64,000 nt of DNA from NCBI GenBank assembly GCA_001563335.1, contig LRSL01000081.1, positions 22,637-86,636 of the forward strand, written 5' to 3'. The notes under the pieces were generated by a model, which saw nothing but the letters and a program-made list of their open reading frames with translations, made no database searches and had not been told where the DNA came from. The position numbers were made by a program, and so were the translations under genes. Numbering within the stretch: position 1 is the stretch's first letter; the number at the start of each line of letters is the position of its first letter. The DNA comes from Candidatus Thorarchaeota archaeon SMTZ1-45. GTDB lineage: Archaea; Asgardarchaeota; Thorarchaeia; Thorarchaeales; Thorarchaeaceae. Shown one piece after another: positions 24,421-32,445 of the stretch.

Positions 24421-25731
24421 ATGAAGGCAAGAATTGCTCACATCTCAGATACCCACCTTGGAACCCGTCCAAGAGATGGTGTTCGTCCCAATGTATGGGG
24501 CGAAGAGATGCGTTCTCAGTTACTTGAGAATGATTTCTATGAGCGGTTCCGAGAACTCTTTGATAAGATATCAAGACTTGACCCTCCTGTTGATCTAGTT
24601 GTCCATTCTGGTGATTTATACAACTCACCTTGGGAGGGTAATCCCTCTCAACCTCCTGTTGTTGCTCAAGAAACCGCTATTACAGTCCTTCAAAACTTCA
24701 TAACAACGACTAAGATTCCAGTTCTAATTATTGAAGGAAACCATGGACTCTACAGGCTGTTAGAGGTCTCTCTTCTTGACAGTCTGAAACTAGCTGTTCC
24801 AGGATTGGATGTTGCAACGCAACAAGATCTGAAAAGAGCAGTGAGGGAAGGAGAACCTCTTGTTTTCTCTTATGACAAATTAGACGCCTACTGCTTTCCA
24901 TTCATGGATTACGCAGTTCTCAAGTCTGCTGACATGATCTCGGGATTTGATGATTGGATTACAACTCACCAAACTCGTGTTAGATTAAGACCCTCGATTG
25001 CCGTAGCTCATGGAATGGAGATTGACCAGACATTATTCAAGAGTATATTCTCAATGGATTATGATTACATTGCGCTGGGACACGACCACCATCAACATCA
25101 GCAATCAACAGGAGCATGGTATGCCGGTTCACCTGAACGCTGGAGGTTTGATGAAGCCCGTCATGAAAAAGGATTCCTAGTCGTGGACATCCAAGCAGGC
25201 ACTGCACCAATAGTGACACCGTACATGCTTGAATACAAAAGGCAAATCATCAATGAGAAAATCAAGATAGACACCGATGACTCTGTCGAATCTATTTCAG
25301 ACAAGGTCTATGCTCTATTTGACAAGAAAGGTGTAAAGGCTCCATGGAACCCTGAAACAGCAGCTCGAATTCGTCTTGTGTTTGAAGGAAAAGCGACTCG
25401 TGTGAGTTCATTTGAACTTGGGATGACTCTTGAATCTTTAAGAATGAAAATCCACTCGAAAGACTCCGAATATAATGTAGCGCAGTTGTTTTGGACTGTT
25501 CGTCAATCCATCGATGAAGAGTTCACAGCTGCATCATATCCTGAAATTGAATCTGAATATCTCATACAGGACCCTGAGGAGGATTTCCGTGCATATCTTG
25601 AAACATTAGAGATCGATAAGACCATGGATCCGAGTATGCTCACAAAGATTGCAGTACGTTCGCTTGAACACGCAGTGGGAAAGAAGGAAGGTCGATTGAA
25701 TACTGAATCAATCATGGAGGATGAAAAATGA
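24421..25731 (+). CDS. mre11: Mre11 nuclease
   Basis: This 436-residue Mre11 carries the full set of calcineurin-like phosphoesterase motifs: ISDTHLG, HSGDLY, EGNHG, VAHGME and LGHDHHH. These ligands hold two manganese ions for 3'-5' exonuclease and endonuclease activity. The C-terminal part would bind Rad50. It follows HerA closely, and its stop overlaps the rad50 start in ATGA, a sign of translational coupling for the two-subunit complex. Length is normal for archaeal homologues. Confidence 0.95.
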   Translation: MKARIAHISDTHLGTRPRDGVRPNVWGEEMRSQLLENDFYERFRELFDKISRLDPPVDLVVHSGDLYNSPWEGNPSQPPVVAQETAITVLQNFITTTKIPVLIIEGNHGLYRLLEVSLLDSLKLAVPGLDVATQQDLKRAVREGEPLVFSYDKLDAYCFPFMDYAVLKSADMISGFDDWITTHQTRVRLRPSIAVAHGMEIDQTLFKSIFSMDYDYIALGHDHHQHQQSTGAWYAGSPERWRFDEARHEKGFLVVDIQAGTAPIVTPYMLEYKRQIINEKIKIDTDDSVESISDKVYALFDKKGVKAPWNPETAARIRLVFEGKATRVSSFELGMTLESLRMKIHSKDSEYNVAQLFWTVRQSIDEEFTAASYPEIESEYLIQDPEEDFRAYLETLEIDKTMDPSMLTKIAVRSLEHAVGKKEGRLNTESIMEDEK

Positions 25732-27806
25732 AGCTCCTCCAATTAAAGGTTCGAAACTTCAAGCCTTTCAGTGCTCTCATGTTGCCTGAGGGAGATGCTG
25801 AGCTTCCTGAAGGACTTATTCTCATAAGAGGTCAGAATTCTACAGGAAAATCCTCTCTCTTCGAAGCTATCCTCTGGGGCTTCTGGGGTGCAGATGCAGT
25901 TGACTTAACGAATGATGAGCTCATAAACTTCAGATCAACAAACTGCCAAGTGGTTCTCACTTTCCAGATTGCTGATACTCAATACAAGATTGATCGTTCC
26001 TATGATCCAGCGAATGGAATGGCTGTTGTCCTATTCATAAATCGAGAAGGTGCTTGGAAACGTATTGCTGACAAAAGTAAGTCTGTCAATTCTAAGCTCG
26101 ATGAGATTCTGTGCCTTGAGCTTAGGCAAGCCTTGAATACCCTTCTTGTCAGACAAGGAGAGGTTGCAGTCATTGCGAATGCTACTCCTTCAGTCCTGAG
26201 AGACCTTCTCGTAAAAGTATATGATATTGACTTACTTAATCAGATGTCAAGTCATTTAGAAAGTCTTGAGAAAGATGTGGACTCAAAAATCAACTCTCTG
26301 AAGTCAGACTATATTCATCCTGAGCGAATTCAAGAAATGGTTGCAGAGCGCCAAGATGAAATCCGTCGTTTAGAATCTATTCTAATTACTAAAAAGAAAG
26401 AGATCGAATCTACGGAAAAGATACTCGAAGAGATGCCAAATGCTGAACTCTTAAAGAAGGTTCAAGAACTCAGTAAGAATATTGAGTTTCTTCAGCAAGA
26501 GGTTGAAGTTAAGAGTGAAGGTCTTAAGGAAGACATTGCACTAGCTGGTGTTGTTGACGCAAGTCCCAAAGTTCTGAACGCGCGATTGGATGCTCTTGAG
26601 CAGGGAAGAAAACGGATTGAGAAAGAACAAAAGGTACTCAAGAGCAAGATTCAGCGTCTGGATCAAGATATCGGGATGAGTTTAGGCACAAATCGTGACC
26701 TTGAAGAGAAGATCCAGATACTTACCGCTGCTGGTACTGATGATATCATCGAATGTCCGACCTGTGCAAAACCACTCTCTGCAGCTGAAAGAAACAAACT
26801 CGTGACTGAATACAAGATAACAATCAAAGATAGCGAAACGAAAAGAAAGCGATTAGAGATCACCAAACAGGAACTCATAACATCCTCCGAGGACTTCGAA
26901 GATCAACTTAGTAGAATGTCCAAAAGCGAAGATGCTGTAAAAAGAGCTAACCAGGGGCAGAAAAGAGTTGACCAATCAAAAGAGAAATTATCCAAAGTTG
27001 AGCAGGAGTTTTCAATGCTCTTGGAAGAATATAACATTAAGAGCGTAGATAAGCTGCTCAAGAAATACAATATGCCTACTATTATCGAACTTCATGAGAA
27101 AGTTATCTCTCTCACATCAGCTTTGAAAGCGCTTCGTAAAGAAACAATGGAAAGTGAGGACAACATTCAAAGAGAAAAGGACAAGATTATCGAACTTCAA
27201 GGAAAGCAATCACAGATGGAACAGATTGGATCTGAAATTGTTGAACTTGAGAATATGAACGAACACGCAAAATATGTTCGGAGAAGACTTGTGAGTGGAT
27301 TTGTCACTGACTATGTGTTTCAAAAACGACTTCTTGGTATCATCAGAGGGGCGACCAATCCATATGTTCGGTCATTCACCAATGGTCAATATACAGCAAT
27401 TGATTTAGAGCCTACACCCGCCAAGGGTCGAGCAGGTCCAGGGTTAATCCTTCGAATTTGGGATGAAAGAGATCAAGCCTGGAAAAAAACATCTCAGCTG
27501 AGTTATGGCGACAGGACAGCAATCAGTCTAGCGCTACGAATGGGAATTAGTCGTACCATGAGCAGCATTCGACCACTTAGGGACAGCCCTATTGTGACCC
27601 CACGTGTTCGTTCTGTTCTTCTCGATGAACCTTTGGGTGGTCTTGATAAGAATAGAAGAGAGGCTGTTGTGCGGAACCTCATTAATGATCGGAGTTTTGA
27701 ACAGATACTCTTAATCACTCACACTGACGTTCAAGGCTGGCTGGGAGTCCCAGTCATAGAAGTTACGAAGGATGGTGCTTTTAGTAACGCAACTCTTGAG
27801 ATGTAA
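25728..27806 (+). CDS. rad50: Rad50 ATPase
   Basis: This 692-residue SMC-like ATPase tethers DNA ends with Mre11. Walker A GQNSTGKS is at 35-42. Long coiled coils flank a zinc hook CPTC at C343/C346. Walker B is VLLDEPLGGLD. The ABC signature, usually LSGGE, reads LSYGDRTA. At 692 residues it is clearly shorter than many archaeal Rad50 proteins (about 850-900), which means a shorter coiled-coil arm. It overlaps mre11 by four bases and is the last gene of the operon. Confidence 0.95.
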   Translation: MKLLQLKVRNFKPFSALMLPEGDAELPEGLILIRGQNSTGKSSLFEAILWGFWGADAVDLTNDELINFRSTNCQVVLTFQIADTQYKIDRSYDPANGMAVVLFINREGAWKRIADKSKSVNSKLDEILCLELRQALNTLLVRQGEVAVIANATPSVLRDLLVKVYDIDLLNQMSSHLESLEKDVDSKINSLKSDYIHPERIQEMVAERQDEIRRLESILITKKKEIESTEKILEEMPNAELLKKVQELSKNIEFLQQEVEVKSEGLKEDIALAGVVDASPKVLNARLDALEQGRKRIEKEQKVLKSKIQRLDQDIGMSLGTNRDLEEKIQILTAAGTDDIIECPTCAKPLSAAERNKLVTEYKITIKDSETKRKRLEITKQELITSSEDFEDQLSRMSKSEDAVKRANQGQKRVDQSKEKLSKVEQEFSMLLEEYNIKSVDKLLKKYNMPTIIELHEKVISLTSALKALRKETMESEDNIQREKDKIIELQGKQSQMEQIGSEIVELENMNEHAKYVRRRLVSGFVTDYVFQKRLLGIIRGATNPYVRSFTNGQYTAIDLEPTPAKGRAGPGLILRIWDERDQAWKKTSQLSYGDRTAISLALRMGISRTMSSIRPLRDSPIVTPRVRSVLLDEPLGGLDKNRREAVVRNLINDRSFEQILLITHTDVQGWLGVPVIEVTKDGAFSNATLEM

Positions 27807-27824
27807 AGGATAGCCTTCCTTGGA

Positions 27825-27835
27825 ACATATATTAA
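27825..27835 (+). promoter_or_regulatory. TATA box for the membrane protein gene
   Basis: ACATATATTAA lies 26-36 bases before the ATG at 27861, predicting a transcript with almost no leader. The promoter separates this gene from the rad50 operon. Confidence 0.5.
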
Positions 27836-27860
27836 TCAGGGAACAGACATCGAAGTTACC

Positions 27861-30122
27861 ATGCACCAACTTAAAACCAGCCAAAGAATTCGACGAATTT
27901 CAAGTATAGTCGACAGCTGGTTTCTTCGAGTTGGAGACAAGATTGCAAGATTTCTGATCGAATATCGCTACCTCATAGCAGTGCTGTTCATCGGGTTCAT
28001 TGTTTGGGCAATTGTCTTTAATGTCGCTGTCATTGATTATATTGATACTAACAATTGGAGAACACGAACTGCTTGGTTGGGACCTATTCCTGGACCCGGC
28101 ACGATTCAGCTCTTCGGGTTCACAATCGAATATCAACTTGAAGGATATAGTGACTACTCTTTCTACTATGTTCACTGGGGATACAATTCACTATATGGAG
28201 TGATGCCCTACTCTCCGGAGTATGGAATTCTAGAGCTGAATGGTATCACAAATGAGAATGGTGCACATATGTTTCCTCCTTTTACGTCATATCTCTATGC
28301 TTTAGGGATTGCACTGGGAAATACGCTGGGCTGGACTAATTGGGGAATCGGACTCCTAATTGCTGCATTTGGTTACTTGACAGCACTCCCCATTTATGGT
28401 ATTGCAAGTGAGTTGTCTTCAAATAAGCGAGTTGGAGAAGCAGCTGCTCTAACTTATCTACTAAATCCTTTGATGATATACCACACTGATTACTTATGGT
28501 TCAATCCTGCCCCATTTGTGTTCTTATTCTTTGCTGGATTCTACATGCTGGTGCGAGGGAAACGTCTCACCGGGACCCTTCTCATAGTGTCTGCTGCATT
28601 GTTCAAACAGACCGCTTGGTTTCTGGGAATTCCGCTCGTTGTATATCTACTAGTACGTCCTAGAGAACGAAAGACAGTAGATGCTGAACCCTCACAAGTT
28701 GATGAAATACAAACCAAGAATGATGAAAAAACTGGCGATTCCATCGAAAAAGTTCGATCTACACTACAACCCTTCATCGATTATTTCGATCTTCCGAATT
28801 TCATGGTCAGTGTTGTACTTGTGTTAGTCTTTGTAGGTGCGGTTATGTTTCCATTCATAATTACCCAACCGCATTTCTTGGACTACTGGAAACTTGCCTT
28901 AGGGTCGTTTTCTTTTGAGGGCAACTTTACTGAACCTCCTGCGTATAATATGCCAATGAGAATACAAGTTCTAGCAATTCTGGCTGGGAATGCTGAATTT
29001 GCTGAATTACTCGATACTATCCTGATATCTGGTGGTCCCCTTGGTTTTGGAGTCATATTATGTGCTGGATTAATGGTGCTTAAAGATCGGTATATTGGCG
29101 AAGAAATAACCTACCTGCGTCGTATTCTATTCATCACCTTGATTATGATGCTAATTGTAACCTTGTTTGGTCCCAGAGGCGTCTTCAAGTATTATTTCGT
29201 CATGCTAATGCCATTCTTCTCAATCTTCTCTTCTGCAAGAATGATCCGTGGGACTGGTGAACATGTTCCATTCTCAGCTTCAATGATTTGGGTACCAATC
29301 ACACTGACACTGTTGATTCTAATACCTGATCGCAATATCTATCTCGGGTTTGTATTACTAATCTTCCTAGGTTATCTCCTAGCTCCAGCAATAGATCGGT
29401 TGTATCATTACACAAAATCTCCATTCAGATTCATCAAGCGGATTATCCAACGGATTACGGAGATTTCATTCAAGTTTCTAACTCTCGTAGAATTGCCATT
29501 TGATGTTACAAGGAAACGTTACATTTCGAATATTATCACACAGAGTCTACTATTGGGTTTTGGAATCTTCTTTATCGCTTTTGGTTGGTTAACCACTCAG
29601 ATGGCAGTTGGGGTTGACATCGTCACAGGTTTAGAGGTTGTTTTGGTCTTTAGTGCTTCAATCGTTGTGGGATTCCAGCTTCTATCTCTTGCCATTAGCC
29701 TAGCTCTCAATACTGAGATAAGATTAATGTATCTGAATAAATGCATACGTGAACTCTCAATCATAATCGCAGCTATAATTTGGATCTTCGGAGTTCGGAC
29801 TTATTTTCTAAGCTGGCTGATTGATTTTGCACTCGAGAGGCAGCTGCTTGTATTCTCTAGTGTGTTCACATCTATTTGGTCTATATCACTCTTTATGGAT
29901 CAAAGCAATAGAGTCAGGATTTTGACAGATATCATGCTTCTCGCAGGCTTGGCAATTGGTTTCCTTGTTTGGTCTTCTCTAGCTAATTTTACGCTCTTCC
30001 TTCTAGGGAGCATAGCTATCTGCACAGTGTTTATCCACCTCATACTCATTTTAGTTCACTATTTTGACAAAACCGCTGCGACCCATTCAGGTACGATCAA
30101 CCCCCCTGAGCTCACGATATAG
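27861..30122 (+). CDS. Multi-span membrane protein, GT-C glycosyltransferase-like
   Basis: This 753-residue integral membrane protein has about 14 or more hydrophobic spans. After the first span a large extracytoplasmic loop contains YYVHWGYNSLYGVMPYSPEYG. This is followed by FPPFTSYLYALGIALG and a helix pair around LNPLMIYHTDYLWFNPAPF. This layout resembles GT-C enzymes of the PMT/GT39 type, which use lipid-linked sugars for protein or lipid glycosylation. A charged cytoplasmic loop lies around residues 270-310. The donor and acceptor are not known. It may serve the heavily sequon-bearing surface proteins elsewhere in the window, but that is speculation. Confidence 0.55.
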   Translation: MHQLKTSQRIRRISSIVDSWFLRVGDKIARFLIEYRYLIAVLFIGFIVWAIVFNVAVIDYIDTNNWRTRTAWLGPIPGPGTIQLFGFTIEYQLEGYSDYSFYYVHWGYNSLYGVMPYSPEYGILELNGITNENGAHMFPPFTSYLYALGIALGNTLGWTNWGIGLLIAAFGYLTALPIYGIASELSSNKRVGEAAALTYLLNPLMIYHTDYLWFNPAPFVFLFFAGFYMLVRGKRLTGTLLIVSAALFKQTAWFLGIPLVVYLLVRPRERKTVDAEPSQVDEIQTKNDEKTGDSIEKVRSTLQPFIDYFDLPNFMVSVVLVLVFVGAVMFPFIITQPHFLDYWKLALGSFSFEGNFTEPPAYNMPMRIQVLAILAGNAEFAELLDTILISGGPLGFGVILCAGLMVLKDRYIGEEITYLRRILFITLIMMLIVTLFGPRGVFKYYFVMLMPFFSIFSSARMIRGTGEHVPFSASMIWVPITLTLLILIPDRNIYLGFVLLIFLGYLLAPAIDRLYHYTKSPFRFIKRIIQRITEISFKFLTLVELPFDVTRKRYISNIITQSLLLGFGIFFIAFGWLTTQMAVGVDIVTGLEVVLVFSASIVVGFQLLSLAISLALNTEIRLMYLNKCIRELSIIIAAIIWIFGVRTYFLSWLIDFALERQLLVFSSVFTSIWSISLFMDQSNRVRILTDIMLLAGLAIGFLVWSSLANFTLFLLGSIAICTVFIHLILILVHYFDKTAATHSGTINPPELTI

Positions 30123-30181
30123 AATGAAAAGCTATCCCTATTTCCTGCTTGTAGAATCTGAAAACAGAGGACTCTGTATTA

Positions 30182-31366
30182 TCATTGTTCACTAAGAGCA
30201 GCTAGGTCTGTTTCCTTTGCATCGATCTTCTTCTTTAGGTTTTTAATCTGAGCATCCAATTTTACAACCTGTTCTGCGTAGGCGTCCTCAGGCATTGCTC
30301 CTGAAGTATGTCTTTTCTCTATATGTTTCCTAAGGTCCTCGACGGATTTCATTTCTTTTCTTAGTGCTTTTAGATCCGCCTCTATTGAAGCACTCTTGTT
30401 TTCTTCTGGAGTCTTAAACTGCTTCGATGGAATCATTATTCCAAGTTGCTGCTGTGTCTTCTCTGCAAAGTCTTGGAACTGGTTTCTCAACATCTCAATA
30501 TTATTATCAACATTGGACACCTGCTCCTTCACTTTGGAAATGTCCTTTTGCAAATCAAATACTGCATTAACAAGACGCTTCATTGTTTTTTCAAACTCTA
30601 TGCTAGCAGATGAGTCTCCAGTAGTTTCTTCCTGTGGTTTCTTTTTCTCCTCTCTCTCTTGCTCTTTGACCACTGTACTTGGTTTTGCCATTTGAACATC
30701 CCCACTTAACCATCTGAATGAATTGACTGCAAATGTTGCATTTCCCTTGTGTTTGAGACCTCCTCCTTTTCTAAAGACCTCATAGCTTCCAATGCACATC
30801 ACTCTCCCTTTTCCCACCTCTGCAATAGCTATGACCGGTGCATTTCCTGGTTCAGCGGTCTCTGAAGTGATTGCTATTGGTGCAGCCTTTCCTGAAACCT
30901 TGAGGCTACATGCTGACGGGATTAGAAGGTCTAAAACATCCTCTGTCACTGGATGAGTAGCTATGTGCTTAATGATTGGCATTGTTGGGAGACCTGCATT
31001 ATTTCTGTCGTCCTTTACTGCAGTGTTCTCAAATGTGATTCCAAACTCCCCAGATATTTTAGACATATTATTCATTAGTCCACGGTCGCCACCAGAAAGA
31101 GAGAGCAGCATCAATCCCCCTCCATTCTTCACATATTTCTGCAAGACATCTATCTCCGCAGGTCTCACCTTTGAGCTATTTGGACAACCAAAAATCATCA
31201 CATCTGCATCTTTGAGGTTCTTTGCTAGAATCATGAACTCAGTATATGCCTCAACATCAAAGTCATTGTCCCGAAGCAACTGTCCAAGTTCAGAGTATGT
31301 GCTCTCTAATCTACCTCGTTCATTTTGGGTCTGATCAAAAAGGATTCTCTTTCTCCTTCCGCTCAA
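30182..31366 (-). CDS. GIFT-domain (IFT52/GldG-like) protein with C-terminal coiled coil
   Basis: In this 394-residue protein, residues 1-230 resemble the GIFT domain shared by eukaryotic IFT52 and bacterial GldG. RKRILFDQTQNERG forms the first strand. ADVMIFGCPNSSKVRPAEID and LQKYVKNGGGLMLLSLSGGD follow, then ISGEFGITFENTAVKDDRN. A linker rich in Lys and Glu leads to coiled coil from about 250 to the end. There is no signal peptide or span, unlike gliding GldG proteins. A TTG start at 31366 has AGGTG at SD distance. The role is unknown; a scaffold or carbohydrate-binding function is possible. Confidence 0.6.
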   Translation of the reverse strand: MSGRRKRILFDQTQNERGRLESTYSELGQLLRDNDFDVEAYTEFMILAKNLKDADVMIFGCPNSSKVRPAEIDVLQKYVKNGGGLMLLSLSGGDRGLMNNMSKISGEFGITFENTAVKDDRNNAGLPTMPIIKHIATHPVTEDVLDLLIPSACSLKVSGKAAPIAITSETAEPGNAPVIAIAEVGKGRVMCIGSYEVFRKGGGLKHKGNATFAVNSFRWLSGDVQMAKPSTVVKEQEREEKKKPQEETTGDSSASIEFEKTMKRLVNAVFDLQKDISKVKEQVSNVDNNIEMLRNQFQDFAEKTQQQLGIMIPSKQFKTPEENKSASIEADLKALRKEMKSVEDLRKHIEKRHTSGAMPEDAYAEQVVKLDAQIKNLKKKIDAKETDLAALSEQ

Positions 31367-31484
31367 ATGGATACACCTGCGACAACCGTTTTGTTATCAA
31401 GCATGACGGATGCGTTAATAGTACTTCCGTAGATGGGCTAACTGATTCGAATGTTTTATTTCAATATGATGTATCAAGACCGGT

Positions 31485-31913
31485 ATGAGCGAGGAGAACT
31501 GCATTTTCTGCAAAATCATCCGTAGGGATATGCCTTCTTCAATAATTTTCGAGGATGAACACAGCATAGCATTCATGGATGTATTTCCAGTAGCCGAAGG
31601 TCATTGTCTATTGATCCCAAAGAAACACTATGAGAACATGTTTGATGTTGACCTTGATGTTGTTGCACATCTAGCCAAGACCCTTGTAGACCTTACAAAG
31701 AGAGTACGGAAGGCCACGGGCGCAGAAGGAGTGCTCAATATTGCTGCAAATGGTGAAGGTGCTGGTCAGGATGTTCCTCATCTACACTTCCATGCAATAC
31801 CGAGGAACAAGAATTCGCCATTTGGTTTCAAGTTTCCCCCTGGCTATCGAAATTCCATGGCTCCAAGGGATAGACTTGACCATATGGCTGAGAAGATAAG
31901 GTCCTCTGTCTAA
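31485..31913 (+). CDS. HIT-family nucleotide hydrolase/transferase
   Basis: This 142-residue histidine-triad protein carries CIFCKIIRRDMPS at the start and the triad HLHFHAIPR near residue 100. The central histidine forms a nucleotidyl intermediate. The N-terminal zinc-type CxxC suggests the Hint/PKCI-like subgroup, which hydrolyses AMP-linked substrates. A TATA-like TTTTATT at about 31455 would give a leaderless start at the ATG. Its stop codon overlaps that of the convergent PPC-domain gene by four bases. Confidence 0.92.
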   Translation: MSEENCIFCKIIRRDMPSSIIFEDEHSIAFMDVFPVAEGHCLLIPKKHYENMFDVDLDVVAHLAKTLVDLTKRVRKATGAEGVLNIAANGEGAGQDVPHLHFHAIPRNKNSPFGFKFPPGYRNSMAPRDRLDHMAEKIRSSV

Positions 31914-32365
31914 TGGATGTTGAGCAGATTCAGTCCGGTCAGGTCATCATACTTCCTGGTCAGATTAATCTCTGTTTCAATAACCACTAGCTCGATAGTA
32001 ACAGAAACCTCGCAACCAATCATCAGATGACCTCCGTAGCATTTTCCGGATTCATCTGCTACAATCATGTGTGCATGAACAACAATGTTGCCCTCGTGGG
32101 ATGAGATATCCCCCATACATGATACAACCTCAACATCCTCATTTACCATGAAATGCTTATACTCAGCTGATTCTCGATGATAGTATCCTAACTTCGCCTT
32201 TGAAACAGCTCCAATCAGGGAGATTTGGCCTGACTTGATTCCATACTCCTTTGCAACTGCTTCTATAGATTCAAGTACATCTTCTCCAGGGTCCATTCGG
32301 GCGAAAATCACTCGTTTAATCTTGGTCTGAATTGAGCGCACCATATTTGCTTTAGTGCACAACAT
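31910..32365 (-). CDS. PPC (DUF296) domain protein
   Basis: This 151-residue protein is a single plant/prokaryote conserved domain. GIKSGQISLIGAVSKAKLGYY is the first core block. VVHAHMIVADESG plus YGGHLMIGCEVSVTIELVV form the second, with the conserved histidines that line a possible metal or ligand site in the trimer. In plants the domain joins AT-hook proteins; no AT-hook is present here. An ATG seven codons later would also be possible. The function in archaea is not established. Confidence 0.87.
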   Translation of the reverse strand: MLCTKANMVRSIQTKIKRVIFARMDPGEDVLESIEAVAKEYGIKSGQISLIGAVSKAKLGYYHRESAEYKHFMVNEDVEVVSCMGDISSHEGNIVVHAHMIVADESGKCYGGHLMIGCEVSVTIELVVIETEINLTRKYDDLTGLNLLNIH

Positions 32366-32445
32366 ACTAATGAAGGACTCGCATAGATGACCATAATAGG
32401 AAGTGCTTATCAGGAGTGGACCATCAAAATAAACTGTGAAATGTA

